Positions 35,580 through 44,103 of a DNA stretch of 64,000 nt are shown here, one piece after another. The stretch covers positions 62,001-126,000 of the forward strand of contig CAJYPK010000056.1 in the NCBI GenBank assembly GCA_913776615.1, written 5' to 3'. The DNA comes from an uncultured Hymenobacter sp. Lineage in GTDB: Bacteria; Bacteroidota; Bacteroidia; Cytophagales; Hymenobacteraceae. Below the pieces are notes generated by a model. That model saw only the letters and a list, made by a program, of their open reading frames with translations. It was not told the origin of the DNA and did no database searches. The position numbers and the translations under genes were made by a program. The number at the start of each line of letters is the position of its first letter. Position 1 is the stretch's first letter.

Positions 35580-35591
35580 TAAAAGAATGCT

Positions 35592-35672
35592 GAGTTAGTA
35601 GTTGTCAAGCAGAACACACTCTCCGCTTGACAACTACTAACTCATAATTCATAACTTCTAACTCATAACTCC
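35592..35672. repeat. Hairpin plus 7-nt unit array (AACTCAT type)
   Basis: 19-bp arms GAGTTAGTAGTTGTCAAGC (35592-35610) and complement (35625-35643), continued by units AACTCAT, AATTCAT, AACTTCT, AACTCAT, AACTC up to the next gene. Confidence 0.82.
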
Positions 35673-35681
35673 CCCACCATC

Positions 35682-35852
35682 ATGGCAGACCATAAAGCAA
35701 ACAAGCAGGGTGAATCGCACCAAGGCGGTCCCAACGTGGCCCAGCAAGCCGCTGGCACCGGCGAACTCAACGGCGCCCAGCGCGACGAAAAAACCGAGCA
35801 GCGCTTACGGCAAGACGCGCAGGATGCGCCGCATACGCACCCCAACCGCTAG
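35682..35852 (+). CDS. Small hydrophilic protein with C-terminal THPNR motif
   Basis: 56 residues (MADHKANKQGESHQGG to THPNR). Very hydrophilic and Gln/Asp-rich, predicted disordered. The C-terminal part EQRLRQDAQDAPHTHPNR resembles EERLQNEADDAGTTHPNR of the next gene, so both belong to one small family. Begins right after a 7-nt repeat array. Function unknown; stress protection is a guess from composition. Confidence 0.65.
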   Translation: MADHKANKQGESHQGGPNVAQQAAGTGELNGAQRDEKTEQRLRQDAQDAPHTHPNR

Positions 35853-35903
35853 GTTGCCCGCGCCCGGCACAGCTCTTTTTCCTCGTACCTAACTCCTTTT
35901 CCC

Positions 35904-36116
35904 ATGTCTACCCACCACATCGCCCAGAACAAGCAGTCGCAGACCAATAAAAACCAGGCTGGCCTGCCCGAGCAAACCAAAGCCGACGCCCTGCCCGCCG
36001 GCAAGCTCGACGAAGCGACCGAAGAGCGCCTGCAAAACGAGGCCGACGACGCTGGCACCACCCACCCCAACCGCGGCCACAACAAGCCCGACAACGGCAA
36101 AGGCAGCTACGCCTAG
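35904..36116 (+). CDS. Small hydrophilic protein, paralogue of the preceding gene
   Basis: 70 residues, disordered (rich in Asn, Gln, Lys, Asp, Gly). It contains ERLQNEADDAGTTHPNRG, matching the motif of the 56-residue neighbour 51 bases upstream. Followed by a good terminator at 36134, so the group 35061-36116 could be one transcript. Confidence 0.68.
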   Translation: MSTHHIAQNKQSQTNKNQAGLPEQTKADALPAGKLDEATEERLQNEADDAGTTHPNRGHNKPDNGKGSYA

Positions 36117-36133
36117 CCAGTAAGTCAACGCGT

Positions 36134-36167
36134 AAAAAGCCCCGGCCAGAAAGGCGCGGGGCTTTTT
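36134..36167 (+). terminator. Intrinsic terminator
   Basis: 11-bp stem AAAAAGCCCCG with its complement ending in five T residues, 17 bases after the stop. Confidence 0.88.
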
Positions 36168-36178
36168 CATGCCCTATC

Positions 36179-36211
36179 AACTCATAACTTCTAACTCCTA
36201 ATTCATAACTA
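36179..36211 (+). repeat. 7-nt unit array, single arm (AACTCAT type)
   Basis: Units AACTCAT, AACTTCT, AACTCCT, AATTCAT, AACTAG directly before the phosphatase start. Same unit as at 35644-35672. Confidence 0.8.
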
Positions 36212-36217
36212 GAAGCA

Positions 36218-36919
36218 ATGTCTCGTCGCTTTGCCGCTACCGACCTGCACGGCTGCCTGCGCACCTTCCGCTACCTGGTGGAGCAGGAGCTGCATCTGCG
36301 CCCCGCCGACCACCTGTACCTGCTGGGCGACTACGTGAATAAAGGCCCATCCAGCGGGGGCGTGCTGAAGTACATCATGCAGCTGCAAGACTTTGGCTAC
36401 CAAGTACATTGCCTGCGCGGCAACCACGAGCAAGAGCTGCTGGATGCCCACGCCGCCCGCGGGGCCGAGCCCTGGCGCACGCCCGCCGAGCGCGACATGA
36501 CGCTGGCCAGCTTCGGCGTAACGCGGCTGGCTGACCTTCCCACCCGCTACCTCGACTGGATGGCGGCGCTGCCCTTGCAGCTCGAATTACCGGATTTTGT
36601 GCTGGTGCACGCCGGCTACAACTTTGCCCTGCCCGTGGCCGACATGCGCCACGATACGCACAGTATGCTTTACACCAAGCACTTTGTATACGACCCCAGC
36701 CGGCTGGCGGGCAAGCGCCTGCTGCACGGCCACGTACCCACGCCCGTCGCCGAGGTGCAAGCCCGCGTGAACGCCCGCGCCGGGGCCATCGGCCTCGATA
36801 CCGGCTGCGCTTACCGGCACAACGCCGAGCTGCGCCACCTCGCCGCCCTCAACCTCGATACCTGGCAATTGCACCTGGTTGAAAACCGCGAAGCCCCCTA
36901 CCCCATCGCCGAGCGCTAG
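36218..36919 (+). CDS. Metallophosphatase (serine/threonine protein phosphatase type)
   Basis: 233 residues with the calcineurin-like signatures: ATDLHGC (D-x-H), LLGDYVNKGP (GDxVxxG), LRGNHEQELL (GNHE), VLVHAGYNF and LLHGHVPTP (GH). It should bind two metals and hydrolyse phosphoesters, most likely in the cytoplasm since no signal peptide is present. It converges with the next gene, the stop codons being only one base apart. Substrate unknown. Confidence 0.9.
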   Translation: MSRRFAATDLHGCLRTFRYLVEQELHLRPADHLYLLGDYVNKGPSSGGVLKYIMQLQDFGYQVHCLRGNHEQELLDAHAARGAEPWRTPAERDMTLASFGVTRLADLPTRYLDWMAALPLQLELPDFVLVHAGYNFALPVADMRHDTHSMLYTKHFVYDPSRLAGKRLLHGHVPTPVAEVQARVNARAGAIGLDTGCAYRHNAELRHLAALNLDTWQLHLVENREAPYPIAER

Positions 36920-36920
36920 G

Positions 36921-37607
36921 CTACGGCCGTCGCGGCGCCAGCAGTTGCCGTAATGCAGCTACGTGCGCCAGCAGTACAATGGGCACCACTACGGCCGGCA
37001 GCCAAATGAAGGGGAAGTAGAGGATGGCTACGTTGGGCTGCTCAAAGCCGAAGCGCTGCAAGGGCGTGGGCACCGACAGCACGGCCGTAGTCACGATATT
37101 GGTAAGTAGAATGATACCTAGCACATTCCAGGCCAGCAGCACGCGGCGGCTTAATCCGCGCTGCCGCAGCAGGTAATAAACCAGCGGTGCACTCAAGCCC
37201 ATTATAATATCGTAGTTGCGCCCCTCGAAGGTCATCACGCGGGGCACCATGCCGTGCGTAAACAGGCTGTACAGCACCAGCTCTACGGGTAGCCGCACCA
37301 CGTGCACGAGCGTCAGCTGATCGAGGCGCAGGCTAGCCAGGTACGCCCGGCCCCGCGCCGTGGCTACGCGGCCGAGCAACAAAAGCAGCGGCGGCCCCAG
37401 CGCTAGGGTCAGCCGGGGCGGCAGGCTGGTGGCAACGTGGTGGCTATAAAAGCCCCCCAGTGCCAGCGCACCCTGCACCAGCAGCACGGCCAACAGCAGC
37501 CCCAGCACGCGCCGCGAGCGCCCCGCCGCTTCATAAAACAGCCCGACTGCCAGGGCAGTAGTAAGGCCAAAAAACAAACAAAGCGAGAGCGGGATCGTGG
37601 GGAGCAT
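36921..37607 (-). CDS. Polytopic membrane protein of unknown function
   Basis: 228 residues with about seven hydrophobic helices, beginning MLPTIPLSLCLFFGLTTALA; an in-frame ATG 60 bases upstream would add an unlike basic stretch. No motif recognised. It follows the Crp-like regulator gene on the same strand after 87 bases, so the regulator may control it. Confidence 0.65.
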   Translation of the reverse strand: MLPTIPLSLCLFFGLTTALAVGLFYEAAGRSRRVLGLLLAVLLVQGALALGGFYSHHVATSLPPRLTLALGPPLLLLLGRVATARGRAYLASLRLDQLTLVHVVRLPVELVLYSLFTHGMVPRVMTFEGRNYDIIMGLSAPLVYYLLRQRGLSRRVLLAWNVLGIILLTNIVTTAVLSVPTPLQRFGFEQPNVAILYFPFIWLPAVVVPIVLLAHVAALRQLLAPRRP

Positions 37608-37694
37608 AAGCAAGGGTGGTAAGTATCCTGCAAAGGAACCCCTGCCCCGAAGCGCCCTTCTTGGCATTTGGCAAGAAATACGCTCCCGCTTCTA

Positions 37695-38273
37695 CTACTG
37701 GGCCAATGTCTTACGAATGCGACTCAAGGAAGTATCGGTAATGCCCAAGTAGGAGGCGATATGCTTGAGAGGCGCGTGCTGCACCAACTCGGGGCTGGCC
37801 CGCACCAGGTGCTCGTAGCGAGCGGCGGCCGGCTCGGTGATGGTGGCTAGCATCCGAGTTTTGAGGGCGGCAAAACCCCGTACCAGTATTGCCCGCCCAA
37901 ACTCCCGAAACTCGGGCCGGGCGTGGAACAGCGCGTTGAGCTGCGTGAAGCTGATGCGCCAGCCCGTGCAGGCCGTCAGGGCCTGGAAATACTCTTGCGA
38001 GGGCGTTCGCTGGAAAAACGAGGCCACCTCTATTACCACCTCCCCGCTGCCGTAGAAGCCCGTGGTGACATCGTGCCCCGCCGTGTCGTAGGTGAAAGCT
38101 CGCAGCAGCCCCGCATCCAAAAACAGGTAGCTGTCGCTCACCTGACCAGCTTGCAGCAGAAAGTCGTTCTTTTCGAGCGCCAAGTAGCTGAACTCATCGG
38201 CAATCGCCGCCGCCTGCCCCGCCGTGACGAGCGCCACTCGCTGCAAAAACAGCACAAGCTTTTCTTTCTTCAT
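37695..38273 (-). CDS. Crp/Fnr-family transcriptional regulator
   Basis: 192 residues from ATG 38273 (MKKEKLVLFLQRVALVTAGQ). The N-terminal cyclic-nucleotide-binding-like barrel (LLQAGQVSDSYLFLDAGLLR, DVTTGFYGSGEVVIEVASF) lacks the typical cAMP-contact motif, as in many Bacteroidota members. The C-terminal helix-turn-helix is short (LKHIASYLGITDTSLSRIRK). It is divergent from glyA, leaving a 76-base shared promoter region, and may regulate either neighbour. Confidence 0.88.
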   Translation of the reverse strand: MKKEKLVLFLQRVALVTAGQAAAIADEFSYLALEKNDFLLQAGQVSDSYLFLDAGLLRAFTYDTAGHDVTTGFYGSGEVVIEVASFFQRTPSQEYFQALTACTGWRISFTQLNALFHARPEFREFGRAILVRGFAALKTRMLATITEPAAARYEHLVRASPELVQHAPLKHIASYLGITDTSLSRIRKTLAQ

Positions 38274-38349
38274 AAAAGAGTGCGGCGCGTCTCCAACTAG
38301 TACGCCACCGCGAAGGAACACTGTGGCAGCCGGTCGTACTTTTGGGGTC

Positions 38350-39654
38350 ATGCAAGCCACTGCCCCAACCTCAGCCGCCGCCACTGGCCGCGATACCGCC
38401 GTTTTCGACCTCATTGCGCAGGAGCGCCAGCGCCAGACCCACGGCCTGGAGCTGATTGCCTCCGAAAATTACGTCTCCGACCAAGTGATGGAGGCGCAAG
38501 GCTCGGTGCTCACCAACAAATACGCCGAGGGCCTGCCCGGCAAGCGCTACTACGGTGGCTGCGAAGTAGTTGACCAGGTTGAGCAACTGGCCATCGACCG
38601 CGTGAAGGAGCTGTTCGGCGTGCAGTGGGCCAACGTGCAGCCCCACTCCGGCGCGCAGGCCAACGCGGCCGTGATGCTGGCCTGCCTCAACGCAGGCGAC
38701 AAAATCCTGGGCTTCGACCTCAGCCACGGCGGCCACCTCACCCACGGCTCGACGGTCAATTTTTCGGGCAAGCTTTACCAGCCCAGCTTCTACGGGGTGG
38801 AAAAGGAAACCGGCCTCATCGACTGGGATAAGGTGGTGGACACCGCCCGCCGCGAGCGCCCCAAAATGATTATCTGCGGGGCTTCGGCCTACTCCCGCGA
38901 CTGGAACTACGCCGCCCTGCGCCGCGCCGCCGACGAGGTGGGCGCCCTGCTGCTGGCCGACATCTCGCACCCCAGCGGGCTCATCGCCAAAGGTTTGCTC
39001 AATTCGCCCTTCGAGCACTGCCACATCGTAACCACCACTACCCACAAGACCCTGCGCGGTCCGCGCGGTGGCCTCATCATGCTGGGGCAGGACTTCGACA
39101 ACCCCTTCGGTCTGAAAACTCCCAAGGGTGAAATCCGCCCCATGTCTTCTTTGCTTGACTCGGGCGTATTCCCCGGCACGCAGGGCGGGCCGCTGGAGCA
39201 CGTGATTGCCGCCAAGGCCGTAGCCTTCGGTGAGGCGCTGGGCGAGGGCTACACCCGCTACGTGCACCAGGTGCAGAAAAATGCCCAGGCGCTGGCGAAG
39301 GAATTCCTGCGCCGGGGCTACGACATTATTTCGGGTGGTACCGACAACCACCTCATGCTCATCGACCTGCGCTCGAAGGGTCTCACCGGCAAGCTGGCCG
39401 AGAATACCCTCGTGCAGGCCGACATCACCATCAATAAAAACATGGTGCCCTTCGACGACAAGTCGCCCTTCGTAACGAGCGGCATCCGAATTGGCTCGGC
39501 CGCCGTAACTACCCGCGGCTTGGTTGAGGCCGACATGGTTCGCATCGTGGAGCTCATCGACGAGGCCCTCACCCACCACGCCGACGCCAACCGCCTCGCC
39601 GGCGTGCGCCACCAGGTCAACGAGTGGCTGCAAGCCTACCCGTTGTTTCAGTAG
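38350..39654 (+). CDS. glyA: Serine hydroxymethyltransferase
   Basis: 434 residues from ATG 38350. It has GLELIASENYVSDQVMEAQG near the N-terminus, the PLP-lysine motif TTTTHKTLRGPRGG, and the C-terminal GIRIGSAAVTTRGL. It interconverts serine and glycine while charging tetrahydrofolate with a one-carbon unit. A longer frame upstream overlaps the Crp gene start and is not likely used. Followed directly by an 8-nt repeat array. Confidence 0.97.
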   Translation: MQATAPTSAAATGRDTAVFDLIAQERQRQTHGLELIASENYVSDQVMEAQGSVLTNKYAEGLPGKRYYGGCEVVDQVEQLAIDRVKELFGVQWANVQPHSGAQANAAVMLACLNAGDKILGFDLSHGGHLTHGSTVNFSGKLYQPSFYGVEKETGLIDWDKVVDTARRERPKMIICGASAYSRDWNYAALRRAADEVGALLLADISHPSGLIAKGLLNSPFEHCHIVTTTTHKTLRGPRGGLIMLGQDFDNPFGLKTPKGEIRPMSSLLDSGVFPGTQGGPLEHVIAAKAVAFGEALGEGYTRYVHQVQKNAQALAKEFLRRGYDIISGGTDNHLMLIDLRSKGLTGKLAENTLVQADITINKNMVPFDDKSPFVTSGIRIGSAAVTTRGLVEADMVRIVELIDEALTHHADANRLAGVRHQVNEWLQAYPLFQ

Positions 39655-39755
39655 TGAATGGGCGAATGAGTGAGTGAGTGAATGAGCTATTGAAGCGTTC
39701 GCTCATTCGCTCCTTGTCGGTTATTCACTCATTCACTCATTCGCTCACTCACGCA
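39655..39755. repeat. 8-nt unit arrays in inverted arms (GAATGAGT type)
   Basis: Left units GAATGGGC, GAATGAGT, GAGTGAGT, GAATGAGC; right units ATTCACTC, ATTCACTC, ATTCGCTC, ACTCACGC. It fills the glyA-tatC gap, ending at the probable TTG start of tatC. Confidence 0.85.
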
Positions 39756-40631
39756 TTGACTTCCCCCACTCAAAAATTTCAGCAGAACCGCGCCGCCGCC
39801 GAAGGCGAGGCGGAGATGTCCTTTATCGACCACCTGGAGGCGCTGCGCTGGCACATCATCCGAGCGGCCATCGCGGTGGTCGTGTTTTCGCTCCTGGCCT
39901 TTTTCAACAAGGAGTTTCTGTTTCACGACTTGATTCTGGGGCCTTCGCGCCCCGATTTCTGGACGTACCGGATGTTTTGCAAGATGGGCCAGCTGCTGGG
40001 CTCCGACAGCCTGTGCAATGACCAGGTGCATTTCATCATCCAGAACCGGGAGATGAGCGGGCAGCTGACCATGCACATCAGCACGTCGTTTATCGCGGGG
40101 ATCTGCCTCACCTTTCCGTACTTGTTCTGGGAGTTGTGGCGCTTCGTTAAGCCCGGCCTCTACCCGCACGAGCGGGCCAATTCGCGGGGGGCAGTGTTTT
40201 TCGTGTCGGTGCTCTTTATTCTGGGCCTGCTGTTTGGGTACTACATCGCCGCGCCGCTCAGCATCCAGTTTCTGGCCGAGTACAACGTGGACCCCAGCAT
40301 CCAGAACCAGATGGACTTGCAGAGCTACCTGAGCACGCTCACCACCATGACGCTCTCCTGCGCCTTCGTGTTTGAGCTGCCCATGATCGTGTTCTTCCTG
40401 GCCAAGGCCGGCCTGGTGACGCCCGAGCTGATGACGCTCTACCGCAAGCACGCCATCGTGGTGATTCTCATCGTGGCAGCCATTATTACGCCGCCCGACA
40501 TCTCGGCCCAGATTATCGTTACCATCCCCATCCTGCTGCTGTACGAGCTCAGCATCCACATTGCCCGCGTGGTGCGGCGCAACAGCACCGCGAAGCTTAA
40601 TCAGGAGCTGGCGATGCAGAAGGCGCAGTAG
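39756..40631 (+). CDS. tatC: Twin-arginine translocase subunit TatC
   Basis: 291 residues if started at TTG 39756 (LTSPTQKFQQNRAAAEGEAE before MSFIDHLEALRWHIIR); ATG 39816 is the shorter alternative. A longer frame from 39678 would translate the repeat array and is rejected. Six membrane helices; conserved stretches include the N-terminal FIDHLEALRWHI, FPYLFWELWRFVKPGLYPHE and the terminal helices with ITPPDISAQIIV. TatC binds the twin-arginine signal of folded proteins at the inner membrane. No tatA is adjacent. Confidence 0.95.
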   Translation: MTSPTQKFQQNRAAAEGEAEMSFIDHLEALRWHIIRAAIAVVVFSLLAFFNKEFLFHDLILGPSRPDFWTYRMFCKMGQLLGSDSLCNDQVHFIIQNREMSGQLTMHISTSFIAGICLTFPYLFWELWRFVKPGLYPHERANSRGAVFFVSVLFILGLLFGYYIAAPLSIQFLAEYNVDPSIQNQMDLQSYLSTLTTMTLSCAFVFELPMIVFFLAKAGLVTPELMTLYRKHAIVVILIVAAIITPPDISAQIIVTIPILLLYELSIHIARVVRRNSTAKLNQELAMQKAQ

Positions 40632-40642
40632 CCGGCTCCCCC

Positions 40643-40690
40643 AACGCAAAAGGCCTCGCTGAGCAATTGCTCGGCGAGGCCTTTTGCGTT
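40643..40690. terminator. Bidirectional terminator after tatC
   Basis: 17-bp perfect stem AACGCAAAAGGCCTCGC (40643-40659) with its complement (40674-40690), flanked by A/T tracts. Confidence 0.85.
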
Positions 40691-40704
40691 GATAACAATG
40701 AGTT

Positions 40705-40779
40705 TAACACTAAGCTCCGGCTTGGTGATGCGCCGAGCGAGTGGGCCCTGGCGCATCACCAAGCCGGAGCTCGGTGTTA
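40705..40779. repeat. Inverted repeat beside the tatC terminator
   Basis: 30-base arms (40705-40734 and 40750-40779) with one mismatch, containing AGCTCCGGCTTGGTGATGCG. It lies between convergent genes; no second copy noticed in the window. Confidence 0.85.
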
Positions 40780-40819
40780 CATTATCCATACCCTCAACTT
40801 GCTGGCTAGGGACAAGGGC

Positions 40820-42250
40820 TTATTTTTTCAACTCGTACGCTCCCGGCACGCCGGGGACTGGCTCGTAGCGGCCAAACTGCTGGGGCAGCAGGTAGCGCAG
40901 GCGAGGCAGCAGATTAGTCTGGTCGAGGATGTAGGTGGGTAGGCGCGGGCTCAGACTGCGGCCGATGTGTACCACGGCGGCGTATTCGTTGAGGTGATTG
41001 AAATCGGCCTGGGCCAGCGACCAATCGAAGTAGGGCCGGGCGGCGGGATGCGCCAGATAGGGCCGGCGGTCGGGACCCAGCACCAGCACGGAGCGGCCCG
41101 CTGCCAGCGCCTGGTACGCGGGGTTGGGGCGCGGGGCGAAAGTGCTTTCGGGCGGCAGGCGCAACAGGCCCGGCAAGCCGGGCACCAGGTCGCGGTAGCG
41201 TATCACCAGCACCAGGCCCAGCATGGCTACGAACAGCAATTCGGACAGCCAGCCCGCCCGGCCGGGTAGCCGCTGCCACAAAAACAGCCCGAAGTAGCTG
41301 AGCGGCGGCAGCAGGAGCAGCAACGAGCCGGGGGCCAGTCCGCGTCCTACCAGCAGCACCGCCAGCGCCACCAGCAGCCACACCAGCTGCAACTGCCGAA
41401 ACTTAGCCTGGAAAACCAGGCCCAGCGCCGTGCTGGCGGCGCGCAGTAGTGCCAGCACCAGCAGCACCGCCGCGCCCGCCAGCAGCGGCCACGCCACGGC
41501 GGGCGGCAGGCCATCGGCCGCGGCAACGGAGAAGCGCAGGCCGCGCTCCAGGTGCATATCGCTGAAATTGGGGAGGGCGCCTACGTACAGGAAAACGGTG
41601 GCAATAAGGGCATAGGGCGACAGAAACCCGCACACCAGCAGAAGCGCGCTCCGAAAGGAGTTGGCCGCGAAAATGAGTACCGCAAATAAGCCCAGCCCCA
41701 CGAAGAAGGCCAGCGGCAGATAGCATAGGGCCGCCAGCCCAATTAGAAAGCCCGCCCGAAAGAGCCGCCGGTTGTCGTAGCCCTCGCGCGAAGTCGGCAG
41801 CAGGGCGCTGAGGGCGAAGATGATAAACGTGTGCCCCACTAGCAGCGGCGACAGGGTATCGAGGTCGGTAGTGAGGCTGCCCATTACCAGGTAGGTAAGC
41901 CCCGCCAGGTAGCCCCGCTCGGGGTGCACGTCGGCGCGGTTGAGCACGGCGTTGAAGCGCAGGGCCTGTACCAGCAAGATGCCCAGCGCGGCGGCGCGGT
42001 AAAGCACCACCGGCCGATTCCAGGCCAGCTCGAGCAGGCCGGCGCCGGCCATGGCCAGCGGCGCGGTACCGTCGTAGAGGTCGCGGTAGGGCCAGGCGCC
42101 CCCGGCTACGCCCTCGCCCAGCAGCAGCAGGCGCAGCTCGACCGCCGAGACGGGCAGGCCCAGCCACAGCAGCGGCAGCCGCAGGGCCAGCACCAGCGCC
42201 AGCAGCACCAGCAATTGCGCGGGAAGGGAGCTTTTAAAAAAGCGAAGCAT
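40820..42250 (-). CDS. Polytopic membrane protein (DUF6427-like or glycosyltransferase-like)
   Basis: 476 residues from ATG 42250 (MLRFFKSSLPAQLLVLLALV), with about 12 hydrophobic helices. The opening residues FFKSSLP and LRLLLLGEGVAGGAWPYRDL resemble multi-spanning Bacteroidota proteins near the family 39/83 glycosyltransferase fold, but no clear catalytic Asp/Glu pair could be assigned. The C-terminal soluble tail (about 385-476) includes LVLGPDRRPYLAHPAARPYF. Function unknown. Confidence 0.6.
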   Translation of the reverse strand: MLRFFKSSLPAQLLVLLALVLALRLPLLWLGLPVSAVELRLLLLGEGVAGGAWPYRDLYDGTAPLAMAGAGLLELAWNRPVVLYRAAALGILLVQALRFNAVLNRADVHPERGYLAGLTYLVMGSLTTDLDTLSPLLVGHTFIIFALSALLPTSREGYDNRRLFRAGFLIGLAALCYLPLAFFVGLGLFAVLIFAANSFRSALLLVCGFLSPYALIATVFLYVGALPNFSDMHLERGLRFSVAAADGLPPAVAWPLLAGAAVLLVLALLRAASTALGLVFQAKFRQLQLVWLLVALAVLLVGRGLAPGSLLLLLPPLSYFGLFLWQRLPGRAGWLSELLFVAMLGLVLVIRYRDLVPGLPGLLRLPPESTFAPRPNPAYQALAAGRSVLVLGPDRRPYLAHPAARPYFDWSLAQADFNHLNEYAAVVHIGRSLSPRLPTYILDQTNLLPRLRYLLPQQFGRYEPVPGVPGAYELKK

Positions 42251-42393
42251 GGCAAAAAGCCTGGAACGAAAGAAGACGTAGGTAGCAGCTAGCAAAGGTC
42301 GGCGCGGCGGGCCTAAACTTGCGGCCGGCAGCCGGCACTTCCCAGCCAGGCACCAACCCGGGCGGCGTTACCTTTGTGGTTTAGTAAGAAGTT

Positions 42394-42819
42394 ATGGAAA
42401 GCAAACGACAGCAAAAGATGGCCAGCCTGCTCCAGCAGGAGCTGGCCCAGGTACTGCAACGCGACCTGCCCCACCTGCTCGGCGGCGGCCTGGTGCCCAG
42501 CATCAGCACCGTGAAGGTGACGCCCGACCTGGCCGTGGCCCGCGTGTACCTCAGCCTGCTCCTGGGGCAGGATGCGCCCGAGCGCCTGGCGGCCATTAAG
42601 GAGCACACCAAGGAAATCCGCTTCGCGCTGGGCAAGCGCATTCGCACCCAGGTACGCGTGGTGCCGGAGCTGACGTTCTACCACGACGACAGCGCCTCCT
42701 ACGCAGCTCACATGGACCAAGTGCTGAGCAAGCTCGACATTCCCCCGGCACCGCCCGAAGGCTCGGACGACGATAACGACGAGGCCACCGATACGCCCCG
42801 TCCGCGTTTGTTCAACTAG
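42394..42819 (+). CDS. rbfA: Ribosome-binding factor A
   Basis: 141 residues with the KH-like fold: MESKRQQKMASLLQQELAQV, VKVTPDLAVARVYLSLLLG, then KEIRFALGKRIRTQVRVVPE and LTFYHDDSASYAAHMDQVLS. RbfA assists 16S rRNA maturation. The last 25 residues are a Pro/Asp-rich tail typical of the genus. An 8-nt array begins right after the stop. Confidence 0.95.
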   Translation: MESKRQQKMASLLQQELAQVLQRDLPHLLGGGLVPSISTVKVTPDLAVARVYLSLLLGQDAPERLAAIKEHTKEIRFALGKRIRTQVRVVPELTFYHDDSASYAAHMDQVLSKLDIPPAPPEGSDDDNDEATDTPRPRLFN

Positions 42820-42964
42820 TGAATTGGTGAGATGGTGAACTGGTGAGTGGTGAGATGTTACGGGCTGAGCTGTTGGAAACGAACCGTTTTCATCCCCTAT
42901 TTCTCTACTACTCACCTCCTCACTACTCACCAGTTCACCATCTCACTATTTCACCGCCTCACCC
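42820..42964. repeat. 8-nt unit arrays in inverted arms (GGTGAGAT type)
   Basis: Left arm GGTGAGAT, GGTGAACT, GGTGAGTG after the rbfA stop; right arm units of CTCACCAG, TTCACCAT, CTCACTAT, TTCACCGC, CTCACCC up to the TTG start of the next gene. Confidence 0.85.
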
Positions 42965-43774
42965 TTGTATTACGACCCGATTAAACGCAGCCTCGGCAAC
43001 GTGTTCAACCGCTCGCCGTGGCTGCGGCGCTTGTTTTATAACCTGCTCGATTTGTTACTGCTGCGCACCTGGCACGTGCACCGCGAGCTGCGCAAGTGGG
43101 CGCGGGGCCGCACCCGCGAGCCGCTCAACATCCTGGATGCCGGCGCGGGCTACGGGCAGTACACCTACTGGCTCAGCAGCCTGAGCTCGCTGTGGCACAT
43201 TCTGGCCGTGGACGTGAAGGATGAGCAGGTAACTGACTCCAATAACTTCTTCCGGGCGCTGGGTCGCCCGCAGGTGCAGTTTGCGGTGCAAGATTTGGTG
43301 CTGTACCAAGAGCCCGATTCGTTCGATCTGGCGCTGTCGGTCGACGTGATGGAGCACATTCTGGAAGACGTGGAGGTGTTTCGCAACATTCACACCTCGC
43401 TCCGCGATGGGGGGATGCTGCTTATTTCCACGCCCAGCGACCAAGGCGGCTCCGACGTGCATACCGACTCCGAAACGAGCTTTATCGAGGAGCACGTGCG
43501 CGACGGCTACAACATCCACGAAATTCAGCAGAAGCTGCGCACGGCGGGCTTCGAGCGCATCGAGGCCCGCTACAGCTACGGCGAGCCCGGCCAGATATCG
43601 TGGCGCCTCAGCATGAAGTATCCCATTCTGATGCTGGGCAAGTCGCGGTGGTTTTTTGTCGTACTGCCTTTCTACTACGCGGTCGTCTTCCCGTTCTGCC
43701 TGCTGCTCAACTGGTTTGATGCTCGTACTACCCACGACTCGGGGACCGGCCTCATCGTCAAAGCCTGGAAATAG
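42965..43774 (+). CDS. Class I SAM-dependent methyltransferase
   Basis: 269 residues starting at TTG 42965 directly after a repeat array. Motif I is ILDAGAGYGQYTYWL, with VDVKDEQ for the acidic ribose contact, LSVDVMEHILEDVEVF for motif IV and GGMLLISTPS for motif VI. A C-terminal hydrophobic segment (WFFVVLPFYYAVVFPFCLLL) suggests membrane association. Substrate unknown; perhaps a lipid or surface polymer. Followed by a family C palindrome. Confidence 0.85.
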   Translation: MYYDPIKRSLGNVFNRSPWLRRLFYNLLDLLLLRTWHVHRELRKWARGRTREPLNILDAGAGYGQYTYWLSSLSSLWHILAVDVKDEQVTDSNNFFRALGRPQVQFAVQDLVLYQEPDSFDLALSVDVMEHILEDVEVFRNIHTSLRDGGMLLISTPSDQGGSDVHTDSETSFIEEHVRDGYNIHEIQQKLRTAGFERIEARYSYGEPGQISWRLSMKYPILMLGKSRWFFVVLPFYYAVVFPFCLLLNWFDARTTHDSGTGLIVKAWK

Positions 43775-44101
43775 ACCGCAGATTTAACGGATTAAACGGA
43801 TTTCGGGGATACGCCCGCCAGCCTGCGGCGGCGGGCTGACTGGCTGACGGACTTGGCTGGGCGCGGGTGGGCGCGCAGGAGGTAGGGCCGACTTTACACT
43901 GCTCTTTGCGTAGGATGCTCTGGCTATTTTTGCTAGTCGTTGTGCGGCTTCCGCACGTACCATGCCCAAAGTCAGCTAACCAACCCAGTAGCCTACTTAC
44001 CAGCCGCCCAGCGCCCAGCCAAATCCGTCAGCCAGTCAGCCCGCCGCCGCAGGCTGGCGGGCGTATCCCCGAAATCCGTTTAATCCGTTAAATCTGCGGT
44101 C
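43774..44101. repeat. Dispersed palindrome, family C (CGCAGATTTAACGG element), long copy
   Basis: Arms of about 91 bases at 43774-43864 and 44011-44101 with about one mismatch, flanking a 146-base centre with no gene. The left arm begins in the methyltransferase stop codon and the right arm ends two bases before the GTG start of the permease. Confidence 0.92.
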
Positions 44102-44103
44102 CT

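Noticed and set aside
39678..39755. N-terminal extension of TatC
   Set aside because: It would translate the 8-nt repeat array; the conserved protein begins after it.
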